A stretch of 64,000 bases of DNA from Streptomyces ambofaciens ATCC 23877 (GTDB taxonomy: Bacteria > Actinomycetota > Actinomycetes > Streptomycetales > Streptomycetaceae). Where the stretch lies: contig NZ_CP012382.1 of the NCBI RefSeq assembly GCF_001267885.1, positions 6,187,001-6,251,000 on the forward strand, written 5' to 3'. Shown one piece after another: positions 34,425 to 42,878 of the stretch. The notes below the pieces were generated by a model. The model saw only the letters and a list, made by a program, of their open reading frames with translations. It made no database searches and was not told the DNA's origin. How positions within the stretch are numbered: position 1 is the stretch's first letter; each line of letters begins with the position of its first letter. Position numbers and translations under genes: made by a program.

Positions 34425-35933
34425 ATGCCCACAGCACCGTCGCCAGCACGCGAACTGATCAACGGGACCGACACCTCCGGCGCCTATCCCGTCGAGTACC
34501 GCTTCACGCATGCCAAGGGCGGCAACCGCCATCTCGTCGTGGTGTTCGCCAACTTCGGCGTCACCGACGACTACGGCTGGTCGAACGGCGTCCTCAACCC
34601 GGTCCGGGCCAACATCCTGTGGATCCGCGACCGGTTCCGCGGCATGCGCAGTTACTACCTGTGCGAGGGGATGGACTTCTCCCTGGAGCAGTCCGTGATC
34701 GGGGTCATCTCCAAGGTGATGCACGCCCTGGACCTGACCCCCGACCGCGTCACGCTCTGGGGCGGTTCCAAGGGCGGCAGCGCGGCCCTCTACTTCGGCA
34801 TGCGCTACGGGTTCGGCAACATCGTCTCCATCGTGCCGCAGTTCCTCATCGGCACCTACATAAAGACCGTCCACCCCAAGACCGCCCGCTTCATGCTGGG
34901 TGAGGGGGCGCCCGAGGAGAACGTCCGGGTGATCGACGCGATCCTGCCCGACCTCGTCCGCTCGGGCGTCGCCCGGCAGTCGAACATCTACCTGCTCTCC
35001 TCGCCGCAGGACGAGCAGTACGCGGAGCAGGTCGAGCCCTTCCTCCCTCTCTTCCAGGGCTACGACAACTTCAACTTCGTCTACAGCGAGTCGCCCTACA
35101 TCACCAAGCACTCGGAGGTCACGCGCCGCAACGTGCCCTTCCTGATGGGTCTCATCAACATGCTCGCGGACGGCCTCCCCCCGCGGCTCGGCCTGGTGCG
35201 CAACGGGTACGAGGAACCCGACCGCGACACCTCGGCCATCACCGCCTACCTGTCCGACACCTCCCGGGACAAACCCGCCGAGCTCCCGCTGCCGGTGGTC
35301 ACCCACCCGGCCCCCCACAGCGAACTGCCCACGGACGGCGTGTTCTTCGCCGGGACGGCGTACGGCGCCGTACGCGTGAGCCTGTGGGAGCACGGCAAGT
35401 TCCTGGGCTCGCCGTCCGTCGCCGCTGACGGCACCTGGTCCTGGCGGCTGAGCAAGCCCTGGAGCAAGGGCAAGCACCAGGTCAAGGCGGTCGCCTGGGA
35501 CGCGGCCGGAGGCCACACCAAGGGGGTCGTCGTCCCGTTCACCACGGTGGCCGGTGCCGGTGCCGCCCCCGCGAGCGCGATCCCGGCCCAGCCCGCCGCA
35601 CGGTTCGAGGCTGCGCCGACGGGCGGGCGGCCGGCGGCGCCGGCGGTCCAGTCCCCGGTGGCGTACGAGCAGCTGGCCACCCCGGCCGTGCGGTTCACCG
35701 GCCTCGCCCGGGGGGCCGCGCAGGTGGGGTTCAGGGCGGGCGGCACCCTCCTCGGAGGCAGCCCGGTCGCGGTCGACGGACGCTGGGCCTGGGACTCCGG
35801 CTGGCCGTGGCAGGAGGGCCGGCACACGGTGGAGGTGTTCGCCGTGGACGCGGCGGGCAACGAGTCCCCGGCCACCCTGGTCCCCTTCGCCGTGGCGCAC
35901 ACCCCGGCGGGCGCGACACCCTACGGCTACTGA
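34425..35933 (+). CDS. Asp2/XcbB-like serine hydrolase with two Ig-like domains, paralogue 3
   Basis: 502 residues. Ser115 in WGGSKGGSA, Asp196 in SSPQDEQY and His229 in SPYITKHS repeat the triad. The N-terminal core (GNRHLVVVFANFG, DDYGWSNG, NILWIRDRF) is close to paralogue 1. Two Ig-like domains with the SW.W pattern are joined by a Pro/Ala-rich linker; the protein ends TPYGY. It starts 46 bp after paralogue 2 with a near-identical spacer (GAGTGGAAG before the ATG). A strong hairpin follows, closing the three-gene unit. Enzymatic role unknown; glycan acylation or deacylation is inferred from family resemblance. Confidence 0.75.
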   Translation: MPTAPSPARELINGTDTSGAYPVEYRFTHAKGGNRHLVVVFANFGVTDDYGWSNGVLNPVRANILWIRDRFRGMRSYYLCEGMDFSLEQSVIGVISKVMHALDLTPDRVTLWGGSKGGSAALYFGMRYGFGNIVSIVPQFLIGTYIKTVHPKTARFMLGEGAPEENVRVIDAILPDLVRSGVARQSNIYLLSSPQDEQYAEQVEPFLPLFQGYDNFNFVYSESPYITKHSEVTRRNVPFLMGLINMLADGLPPRLGLVRNGYEEPDRDTSAITAYLSDTSRDKPAELPLPVVTHPAPHSELPTDGVFFAGTAYGAVRVSLWEHGKFLGSPSVAADGTWSWRLSKPWSKGKHQVKAVAWDAAGGHTKGVVVPFTTVAGAGAAPASAIPAQPAARFEAAPTGGRPAAPAVQSPVAYEQLATPAVRFTGLARGAAQVGFRAGGTLLGGSPVAVDGRWAWDSGWPWQEGRHTVEVFAVDAAGNESPATLVPFAVAHTPAGATPYGY

Positions 35934-35952
35934 CCGCACCCGCGGCGGCACG

Positions 35953-35988
35953 CGAGAGGGCCCCCGCCTCAGGGCGGGGGCCCTCTCG
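35953..35988. terminator. Bidirectional terminator after the Asp2-like cluster
   Basis: A perfect 16-bp stem (CGAGAGGGCCCCCGCC) with a TCAG loop lies between the convergent Asp2-like and fadB genes. Confidence 0.95.
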
Positions 35989-36016
35989 TCGTCGTACCGG
36001 GGTACGCGCGCGGAGC

Positions 36017-38146
36017 CTACGCGGGCACGCTCGCCACGCCCGTCTCCAGGAACCGCTTCCCGTTCACCCGCTCGGCGACGCCCTCACGGTCCAGGTACGG
36101 CGTGATGCCGCCCAGGTGGAAGGGCCAGCCGGCGCCGGTGATCAGGCACAGGTCGATGTCCTGGGCCTCGGCGACGACGCCCTCGTCGAGCATGAGGCCG
36201 ATCTCCTGGGCCACCGCGTCCAGCACGCGCTCGCGGACCTGCTCCTCGGTGAGGACGGTGTCGCCCTGCTTGAGCAGCGCGGCGACCTCGGGGTCCAGCT
36301 CGGGCTTGCCGCTGTCGTAGACGTAGAAGCCGCGCTTGCCCGCCTCGACGACCGCCTTGAGGTTCGGGGAGACGGTGAAGCGCTCCGGGAAGGCCCGGTT
36401 GAGCGTCTCGGAGACGTGCAGGCCGATCGCCGGACCGACCAGCTCCAGCAGCACCAGCGGCGACATCGGCAGTCCGAGCGGCTCCACGGCCTTCTCGGCG
36501 ACCTCGACGGGGGTGCCCTCGTCGATGACGTTCTGGATCTCGCCCATGAAGCGGGTCAGGATGCGGTTCACGACGAACGCCGGGGCGTCCTTCACGAGGA
36601 CCGCGGTCTTCTTCAGCTTCTTGGCGACGCCGAACGCCGTGGCCAGCGAGGCGTCGTCGGTCTGCTCGCCGCGGACGATCTCCAGCAGCGGGAGGATCGC
36701 GACCGGGTTGAAGAAGTGGAAGCCGACGACCCGCTCGGGGTGCCTCAGCTTCGACGCCATCTCCGACACGGACAGCGAGGAGGTGTTGGTGGCGAGGATC
36801 GCGTGCGCCGGGGCGACGGCCTCGACCTCCGCGAACACCTTCTGCTTGACGCCCATCTCCTCGAACACGGCCTCGATGATGAAGTCCGCGTCCGCGAAGC
36901 CCTCGGCCTTGTCCAGGACGCCGGTGACCAGGGCCTTGAGCCGGTTGGCCTTGTCCTGGTTGATCCGGCCCTTGCCGAGCAGCTTGTCGATCTCGGCGTG
37001 GACGTAGCCCACACCCTTGTCGACGCGCTCCTGGTCGATGTCGGTCAGGACGACCGGCACCTCCAGGCGGCGCAGGAAGAGCAGCGCGAGCTGGGAGGCC
37101 ATCAGGCCGGCGCCGACGACGCCCACCTTGGTGACCGGGCGGGCCAGCGACTTGTCCGGGGCGCCCGCGGGGCGCTTGCCGCGCTTCTGCACCAGGTTGA
37201 AGGCGTAGATGCCGGAGCGCAGCTCGCCGCCCATGATCAGGTCGGCGAGGGCCTGGTCCTCGGCGTCGTAGCCCTGCTGGAGGTCGCCGTTCTTGGCGGC
37301 GGCGATGATGTCCAGGGCGCGGTAGGCGGCCGGGGCGGCGCCGTGCACCTTGGAGTCGGCGATGAAGCGGCCCTTGGCGACGGCCTGGTCCCAGGCCTCG
37401 CCGCGGTCGATCGCCGGACGCTCGACGACGATCTCGCCCTTGAGGACGGACGCGGTCCAGATCAGCGACTGCTCCAGGAAGTCCGCGCCCTCGAAGATCG
37501 CGTCCGCGATGCCGAGTTCGTGGACCTGCGCGCCCTTGAGCTGCTTGTTCTGGTTCAGGCTGTTCTCGATGATGACCGAGACGGCCTTGTCGGCGCCGAT
37601 CAGGTTCGGCAGCAGCGTGCAGCCGCCCCAGCCGGGGACCAGGCCGAGGAAGACCTCGGGCAGCGAGAACGCGGGGAGGGCCGCCGACACCGTGCGGTAC
37701 GCGCAGTGCAGGCCGATCTCGACGCCGCCGCCCATGGCCGCGCCGTTGTAGTACGCGAAGGTCGGCACGGCCAGCTGCGACAGCCGCTTGAAGACGTCGT
37801 GGCCGCCCTTGCCGATGGCCAGCGCGTCCTCGTGCCGCTTCAGCAGCTCGACGCCCTTGAGGTCGGCGCCGACCGCGAAGATGAACGGCTTGCCGGTGAC
37901 GCCGACGCCGACGATCTCGCCGTCCGCGGCCTCCTTCTCGACCCGGTCGATCGCGGCGTCGATGTTCGCCAGCGACTGCGGGCCGAGCGTGGTCGGCTTG
38001 GTGTGGTCGTGACCGTTGTCCAGGGTGATCAGGGCGAAACGGCCCGCACCCAGGGGGAGGTCGAAGTGGCGTACGTGCGCCTGCGTGACGACCTCGCCGG
38101 GAAACAGCTCGGCCGCACCCTTCAGAAGCTCTGCGGTGGTGCTCAC
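36017..38146 (-). CDS. fadB: Fatty-acid oxidation complex alpha subunit (enoyl-CoA hydratase / 3-hydroxyacyl-CoA dehydrogenase)
   Basis: 709 residues. The N-terminal crotonase domain (to about 300) has the oxyanion-loop region NGAAMGGGVEIGLHC and a PEVFLGLVPGWGG stretch. A Rossmann NAD-binding dehydrogenase domain starts near 330 (VGVVGAGLMASQLA) with ATNTSSLSVSEMA, HFFNPV and a C-terminal 3HCDH domain (ITRFMGE-type region and GLPMSPLVL). It performs the second and third steps of beta-oxidation. The GTG start overlaps the thiolase stop (GTGA), so it is co-translated with fadA. A longer open frame running antiparallel to fadA's codons is not coding. Confidence 0.95.
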   Translation of the reverse strand: MSTTAELLKGAAELFPGEVVTQAHVRHFDLPLGAGRFALITLDNGHDHTKPTTLGPQSLANIDAAIDRVEKEAADGEIVGVGVTGKPFIFAVGADLKGVELLKRHEDALAIGKGGHDVFKRLSQLAVPTFAYYNGAAMGGGVEIGLHCAYRTVSAALPAFSLPEVFLGLVPGWGGCTLLPNLIGADKAVSVIIENSLNQNKQLKGAQVHELGIADAIFEGADFLEQSLIWTASVLKGEIVVERPAIDRGEAWDQAVAKGRFIADSKVHGAAPAAYRALDIIAAAKNGDLQQGYDAEDQALADLIMGGELRSGIYAFNLVQKRGKRPAGAPDKSLARPVTKVGVVGAGLMASQLALLFLRRLEVPVVLTDIDQERVDKGVGYVHAEIDKLLGKGRINQDKANRLKALVTGVLDKAEGFADADFIIEAVFEEMGVKQKVFAEVEAVAPAHAILATNTSSLSVSEMASKLRHPERVVGFHFFNPVAILPLLEIVRGEQTDDASLATAFGVAKKLKKTAVLVKDAPAFVVNRILTRFMGEIQNVIDEGTPVEVAEKAVEPLGLPMSPLVLLELVGPAIGLHVSETLNRAFPERFTVSPNLKAVVEAGKRGFYVYDSGKPELDPEVAALLKQGDTVLTEEQVRERVLDAVAQEIGLMLDEGVVAEAQDIDLCLITGAGWPFHLGGITPYLDREGVAERVNGKRFLETGVASVPA

Positions 38147-39360
38147 TTGTCCCCCTCGAAGTGCGGGTTCTCCCAGACGACCGTCGCGCCCATGCCGAAG
38201 CCGACGCACATGGTGGTCAGGCCGTAGCGGACGTGCGGCTGCTCCTCGAACTGGCGGGCCAGCTGCGTCATCAGACGCACGCCGGAGGAGGCCAGCGGGT
38301 GGCCGAAGGCGATGGCGCCGCCGTACTGGTTGACGCGCGCGTCGTCGTCGGCGATGCCGTAGTGCTCCAGGAAGGCCAGCACCTGGACGGCGAAGGCCTC
38401 GTTGATCTCGAACAGGCCGATGTCGTCGATGGAGAGGCCGGCCTGCGCCAGGGCCTTCTCCGTCGCCGGGATCGGGCCGTAGCCCATCACCTCGGGCTCG
38501 ACGCCCGCGAAGGCGTACGAGACCAGGCGCATCTTGACCGGGAGGTCGTTCTCGCGGGCGAAGTCCTCGCTCGCGATGAGCGAGGCGGTCGCGCCGTCGT
38601 TCAGACCGGCCGCGTTGCCCGCGGTGACCCGGCCGTGCACACGGAACGGCGTCTTGAGACCCGCCAGGTTCTCCAGGGTGGTGCCCGGCCGCATCGGCTC
38701 GTCGGCCGTGACCAGACCCCAGCCGGTCTCGCCGGCCTCCTCGTTGGTGCGGCGCACCGACACCGGCACCAGGTCGGCCTGGATCTTGCCGTTGGCGTAC
38801 GCCTTGGCGGCCTTCTCCTGGGAGCGCACGGCGTACTCGTCGGCGCGCTGCTTGGTGATGCTCGGGTAGCGGTCGTGCAGGTTCTCGGCGGTCATGCCCA
38901 TGAACAGGGCGGACTCGTCGACCAGCTTCTCGCTGACGAACCGCGGGTTCGGGTCCACGCCCTCGCCCATCGGGTGGCGGCCCATGTGCTCGACACCGCC
39001 CGCGATCGCGACGTCGTACGCGCCGAAGGCGACCGAGCCGGCCACCGAGGTGACGGCGGTCAGGGCGCCCGCGCACATGCGGTCGATCGAGTAGCCGGGG
39101 ACCGAGGTGGGCAGGCCCGCCAGGATTCCGGCGGTGCGGCCGATGGTCAGGCCCTGGTCGCCGATCTGCGTGGTCGCGGCGACGGCGACCTCGTCGATCT
39201 TCTTGGGGTCGAGACCGGGGTTGCGGCGCAGCAGCTCCCGGATCGCCTTCACGACCAGGTCGTCGGCGCGGGTCTCGTGGTAGATGCCCTTCGGGCCCGC
39301 CTTGCCGAACGGGGTGCGGACGCCGTCTACGAAGACGACGTCCCTGACGGTACGAGGCAC
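38143..39360 (-). CDS. fadA: Acetyl-CoA acyltransferase (thiolase)
   Basis: 405 residues. It cleaves 3-ketoacyl-CoA in the last beta-oxidation step. The active-site cysteines are in DRMCAGAL (near residue 90) and in TMCVGFGMG near the C-terminus, and the HPLASSG histidine motif and NEAFAVQ are present. The GTG at 39360 (VPRTVRDVVFVDGVRTPFG) is preceded by GGAGGAGAG; upstream residues of the open frame lack support. It is the first gene of the fadA-fadB operon, with a perfect 16-bp palindrome 50 bp upstream that may bind a fatty-acid-responsive repressor. Confidence 0.96.
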   Translation of the reverse strand: MPRTVRDVVFVDGVRTPFGKAGPKGIYHETRADDLVVKAIRELLRRNPGLDPKKIDEVAVAATTQIGDQGLTIGRTAGILAGLPTSVPGYSIDRMCAGALTAVTSVAGSVAFGAYDVAIAGGVEHMGRHPMGEGVDPNPRFVSEKLVDESALFMGMTAENLHDRYPSITKQRADEYAVRSQEKAAKAYANGKIQADLVPVSVRRTNEEAGETGWGLVTADEPMRPGTTLENLAGLKTPFRVHGRVTAGNAAGLNDGATASLIASEDFARENDLPVKMRLVSYAFAGVEPEVMGYGPIPATEKALAQAGLSIDDIGLFEINEAFAVQVLAFLEHYGIADDDARVNQYGGAIAFGHPLASSGVRLMTQLARQFEEQPHVRYGLTTMCVGFGMGATVVWENPHFEGDK

Positions 39361-39409
39361 GATGGCTCTCCTCCAGGGTGCGGGGTGGCACTGCTGCGGC
39401 ACGCATGCA

Positions 39410-39425
39410 CTGAGCGCGCGCTCAG
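39410..39425. promoter_or_regulatory. Palindromic operator candidate at the fadAB promoter
   Basis: CTGAGCGCGCGCTCAG is a perfect 16-bp palindrome 50 bp upstream of the fadA start. On the minus strand a weak promoter (TGTGCA, 17 bp, TAGCAT) lies just upstream of it, so the palindrome would cover the transcription start. This is typical of TetR-family operators. Confidence 0.5.
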
Positions 39426-39542
39426 GCCCATGCTACTTGTGGGTAACGTAGCTGCACAGTCCCCCCGGCTGGAGCGGCGAACGTCACACCGTCCGGTCAC
39501 CGCTCCACCCTGGATCTTGGCCGGAACTCGCCGCCGCTCCGC

Positions 39543-40829
39543 CTACGACACGCCCTCGCCGAGCGCCGCCACCAGGGCGGGCGTCACCTGCTCCACCTGC
39601 CAGGGACGGGCTCCGTGCCCCGCGAGGGCCGCGCCCACGGACTCGGCGTCGACCGTCGCCGGGGGCTCCCAGCAGACCCGGCGCACGGTGTCCGGCGTGA
39701 TCAGGTTCTCCTGCGGCATGTTCAGCCGCTCGGCGAGCGCCGTCACCGCCGCCCGTGCGGCGGACAGCCGGGCCGCGGCGGCGGGGTCCTTGTCGGCCCA
39801 CGCCCGCGGGGGCGGGGGACCGGTCACCGGCTGGCCGGGCTGCGGCAGCTGCGACTCGGACAGCCCCCTGGCCCGGTCGACCGCGACCTGCCACTGCTCC
39901 AGCTGCCGGCGGTTGACCCGTCCGAAGCCGTTCAGCGCGGCGAGCGCGTGCGCGTTGGGCGGGAGCGCGAGCGCGGCCTCGACGATGGCCGCGTCCCCGA
40001 GCACCTTGCCGGGGGAGACGTCGCGGCGCTGCGCGATGCGGTCCCGGGTCTGCCACAGCTCCCGCACCACGGCCAGCTGACGGCGCCGGCGCACCTTGTG
40101 CATGCCGGAGGTACGGCGCCAGGGGTCCTTGCGGGGCTCGGCCGGCGGGGCCGACGCGATCGCGTCGAACTCCTGCCGGGCCCACTCCAGCTTCCCCTGC
40201 CGGTCCAGCTCCTTCTCCAGCGCGTCGCGCAGGTCGACGAGGAGCTCGACGTCGAGCGCGGCGTAGCGCAGCCAGGGCTCGGGCAGCGGGCGCGTGGACC
40301 AGTCGACCGCCGAGTGGCCCTTCTCCAGGACGAAGCCCAGGACGTTCTCCACCATCGCGCCGAGCCCGACCCGCGGGAAGCCGGCGAGCCGCCCGGCCAG
40401 CTCGGTGTCGAAGATCCGGGTGGGCACCATCCCTATTTCACGCAGGCACGGCAGGTCCTGGGTGGCCGCGTGCAGCACCCACTCCACGTCGGAGAGCGCG
40501 GTGCCCAGCCCCGACAGGTCCGGGCAGGCCACCGGATCGATCAGTGCGGAGCCGGCGCCCTCGCGGCGCAGCTGCACGAGGTACGCGCGCTGGCCGTAGC
40601 GGTAGCCGGAGGCGCGCTCGGCGTCGACGGCGACGGGACCGCTCCCCGCGGCGAAGGCGGCGGTCACCTCGGCGAGGGCGGACGCGTCGGCGATCACCGG
40701 CGGAACGCCCTCGCGCGGTTCGAGCAAAGGGGTCGGCGCCTGAGTCACAGAAGATCCGGCGTCGTCCGGAGGGGCGCCTCCGGTGGTTCGCAGTGAAGGG
40801 TCTGCTGCGGTTTCGTGGGCGTCGGTCAC
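39543..40829 (-). CDS. rnd: Ribonuclease D family 3'-5' exonuclease with HRDC domain
   Basis: 428 residues. The DEDD exonuclease domain (about 45-215) has VAVDAERASGY, HAATQDLPCL, a TELAGRLAG segment and YAALDVELLVDLRD; an HRDC domain follows at about 240-320 (RRRRQLAVVRELWQTRD). It trims RNA 3' ends, probably tRNA precursors. The start is a GTG at 40829 with no clear ribosome site, so a leaderless or weakly translated message is possible. A G-rich tract lies just upstream. Confidence 0.92.
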   Translation of the reverse strand: MTDAHETAADPSLRTTGGAPPDDAGSSVTQAPTPLLEPREGVPPVIADASALAEVTAAFAAGSGPVAVDAERASGYRYGQRAYLVQLRREGAGSALIDPVACPDLSGLGTALSDVEWVLHAATQDLPCLREIGMVPTRIFDTELAGRLAGFPRVGLGAMVENVLGFVLEKGHSAVDWSTRPLPEPWLRYAALDVELLVDLRDALEKELDRQGKLEWARQEFDAIASAPPAEPRKDPWRRTSGMHKVRRRRQLAVVRELWQTRDRIAQRRDVSPGKVLGDAAIVEAALALPPNAHALAALNGFGRVNRRQLEQWQVAVDRARGLSESQLPQPGQPVTGPPPPRAWADKDPAAAARLSAARAAVTALAERLNMPQENLITPDTVRRVCWEPPATVDAESVGAALAGHGARPWQVEQVTPALVAALGEGVS

Positions 40830-40931
40830 CTGTCAAGGGTATCCGTGGATCGACGGCGCCCGCCGACGGAACGTTCCGTCGGCGGGCGCCGGGGGGTCGT
40901 AAACCAGTCAGGTCAGTGAAAGATCCGCTTC

Positions 40932-41053
40932 AGGGAGGGGGGGCGGAGGGCGGAGAGGAGGGAGCGCAGGGGCAGGGAGGAGGGAGCGGAGGGGTGGGGA
41001 GTGGGGAGCGGTCGGGAACGGGGGAGGGGCGGGACGGGGGACGGTAAGGGCGG
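40932..41053. repeat. G-rich purine tract (possible quadruplex-forming DNA)
   Basis: About 120 bp made almost only of G with some A on the plus strand, with many runs of three to seven G. It lies between RNase D and the LuxR gene. Simple composition, no reading frame of interest. Confidence 0.8.
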
Positions 41054-41060
41054 ACTTCGG

Positions 41061-41723
41061 TCAGTGGATGATGCCGGTGCGCAGCGCCACGGCGACCATT
41101 CCGGCGCGGTCGCCGGTGCCGAGCTTGCGGGCGATGCGGGCCAGGTGGCTCTTGACGGTCAGGGCCGACAGGCCCATCGAGACGCCGATCGCCTTGTTCG
41201 ACTGGCCCTCCGCGACCAGTCGCAGCACCTCCACCTCGCGGCCGGAGAGCTCGCGGTAGCCGCCCGGGTGGCTCGGGGCACCCGGGGGGCGGCGGTGCAG
41301 GCGGGCGGCGGCGGCGCCGATGGGGGCCGCGCCCGGCCGGGTGGGGAGCCCGACGTTGGTACGGGTACCGGTGACGACGTAGCCCTTCACTCCGCCGGCG
41401 AGGGCGTTGCGTACGGCGCCGATGTCGTCGGCGGCGGACAGGGCGAGCCCGTTGGGCCAGCCCGCGGCACGGGTCTCCGACAGCAGGGTCAGGCCGGAGC
41501 CGTCGGGGAGGTGGACGTCAGCGACACAGATGTCGCGGGGGTTGCCGATGCGGGGACGAGCCTCCGCGACGGACGAGGCCTCGATGACGTCGCGCACACC
41601 GAGGGCCCACAGATGGCGGGTGACGGTGGAGCGGACGCGCGGGTCGGCCACGACCACCATGGCGGTCGGCTTGTTCGGGCGGTAGGCGACCAGGCTTGCA
41701 GGCTGCTCGAGGAGAACGGACAC
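41061..41723 (-). CDS. LuxR-type response regulator
   Basis: 220 residues. The N-terminal receiver domain has VADPRVR (acidic site), ADVHLPDG (likely phospho-acceptor Asp near residue 69) and GGVKGYVV (Lys). A linker precedes the C-terminal LuxR helix-turn-helix: LSGREVEVLRLVAEGQSNK and LTVKSHLARIARKLGTGDR. It starts at a GTG with AGGAGG four bases upstream. No sensor kinase gene adjoins it, so it is an orphan regulator, perhaps phosphorylated from elsewhere. Its position next to DUF3000 and hemE is conserved in streptomycetes as I recall. Confidence 0.9.
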   Translation of the reverse strand: MSVLLEQPASLVAYRPNKPTAMVVVADPRVRSTVTRHLWALGVRDVIEASSVAEARPRIGNPRDICVADVHLPDGSGLTLLSETRAAGWPNGLALSAADDIGAVRNALAGGVKGYVVTGTRTNVGLPTRPGAAPIGAAAARLHRRPPGAPSHPGGYRELSGREVEVLRLVAEGQSNKAIGVSMGLSALTVKSHLARIARKLGTGDRAGMVAVALRTGIIH

Positions 41724-42037
41724 CAGGCCTCCTGGGGAGTGGGACGGGGCCGGCTCGTGGGGGTGAAGCCGGGACGAACCGTGCTTTCAAGGTCACAGTC
41801 GTCTTCGGCACCGAACCCGTCCGCCTTTAGAGAATGATCACGATCTAGTGAGTAACAATCCGAGCAATTCGGACACGCGGTCGATCATTCGAAGATCAAA
41901 CGGTTCCGTACTTTGTCGATACGGTGCCGAAAGTTGTCGTGTCGACAAAGTGACGGAACGTTTCGCGGGCCGGACGGGGCCCGGGTGCACAGAAGGTGGA
42001 GAGGCCAGGAGGGGAAGAACGAAGGGGACGCGGACCG
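41724..42037. other. Intergenic region between the LuxR and DUF3000 genes
   Basis: 314 bp without a credible gene. It contains a conspicuously AT-rich stretch (about 41800-41970) and a long imperfect hairpin (41898-41964) placed about 75 bp after the DUF3000 stop. The LuxR promoter must be in the lower half; no clear hexamers were found. Confidence 0.7.
41898..41964 (-). terminator. Long AT-containing hairpin, probable DUF3000 terminator
   Basis: Arms of about 25 bp (41898-41922 and 41939-41964) pair with two bulges and one wobble/mismatch around a 16-base loop. The pairing includes CTTTGTCGA with TCGACAAAG and GTTCCGT with ACGGAAC. It is unusually AT-rich for this genome. Confidence 0.6.
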
Positions 42038-42715
42038 TCAACGCGACTGCGGGCCGCGGCGCTGCGGCAGCGTGACGATCGACGCGTCCCCCGGTGTGGC
42101 CGGCGGCAGGCCCGCGACCTGGGCCAGCAGGTCGCACCACGAGGCGAGGTGGGCGGTGGTGTCCGGGACGCCGCCCAGGCCCTCGCGGGGCGTCCAGGAC
42201 GCCCGGATCTCGATCTGCGAGGCGGACGGGCGGGCCGAGAGCCCTCCGAAGTAGTGGGAACTCGCGCGTGTGACGGTGCCGCTGGGCTCGCCGTACGCCA
42301 GTCCGCGGGCCTGGAGGGCACCGGTGAGCCAGGACCAGCACACCTCCGGCAGCAGCGGATCCGCGGCCATCTCGGGCTCCAGTTCGGCCCGCACCAGCGT
42401 CACCAGCCGGAAGGTGCCCCGCCAGGCGTCGTGCCCGGCCGGGTCGTGGAGCAGCACCAGCCGGCCGTCCGCGAGATCGTCGTCGCCGTCGACCACCGCG
42501 GCCTCCAGCGCGTACGCGTAGGGGGCGAGCCGCTGGGGGGCGCGCGTCGCCTCCACCTCGATCTGCGGCCGCAGTCGCGTCGTCCTGAGCGCCTCGACGG
42601 CGGCCGTGAAGGCCGGCGGTGCCGTACTCCCCGTATGCCGGGCCTCCTCCTCGGTACCCTTCTGCTCGTCCATTCCGCCAGCGCCGTCCGACAGTCGTCC
42701 CTGAGCCGCAGCCAT
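42038..42715 (-). CDS. DUF3000 family protein
   Basis: 225 residues from the ATG at 42715 ([11 protein letters not shown]). The DUF3000 core starts near residue 35 with [18 protein letters not shown] and includes [14 protein letters not shown] and a SHYFGGL segment. The family is confined to actinobacteria, usually beside RNase D and hemE, and its function is unknown. No ribosome site is evident before either 42715 or the internal ATG at 42673, so the start is uncertain and a leaderless mRNA is possible. Divergent from hemE. Confidence 0.85.
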   Translation of the reverse strand: MAAAQGRLSDGAGGMDEQKGTEEEARHTGSTAPPAFTAAVEALRTTRLRPQIEVEATRAPQRLAPYAYALEAAVVDGDDDLADGRLVLLHDPAGHDAWRGTFRLVTLVRAELEPEMAADPLLPEVCWSWLTGALQARGLAYGEPSGTVTRASSHYFGGLSARPSASQIEIRASWTPREGLGGVPDTTAHLASWCDLLAQVAGLPPATPGDASIVTLPQRRGPQSR

Positions 42716-42878
42716 GCGGGGAAGATTAAGCGGAACAGCGCCTCGGCGCAGGGAGGGACACCCGCGTGCGGGCGCGATGTCCGGATCACGCGGTCCCGCG
42801 CGGGCGCCCTCCACGCCACTCGCGCGCGGGCCCACCCGTGGTCCGGCGCGCCGACGGGGCCGTGCGAGACTTGCCGGT

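Noticed and set aside
36017..39406. Single 1129-aa fatty-acid oxidation fusion
   Set aside because: The upstream part is an Arg/Gly-rich out-of-frame reading of the thiolase gene; the GTG at 38146 is a clear coupled start.
39426..39542. A separate small gene between RNase D and fadA
   Set aside because: Too short, no ribosome site; it contains the fadA promoter instead.
41848..42075. 75-aa ORF between LuxR and DUF3000
   Set aside because: It overlaps the hairpin and the DUF3000 end, and has no ribosome site or family.
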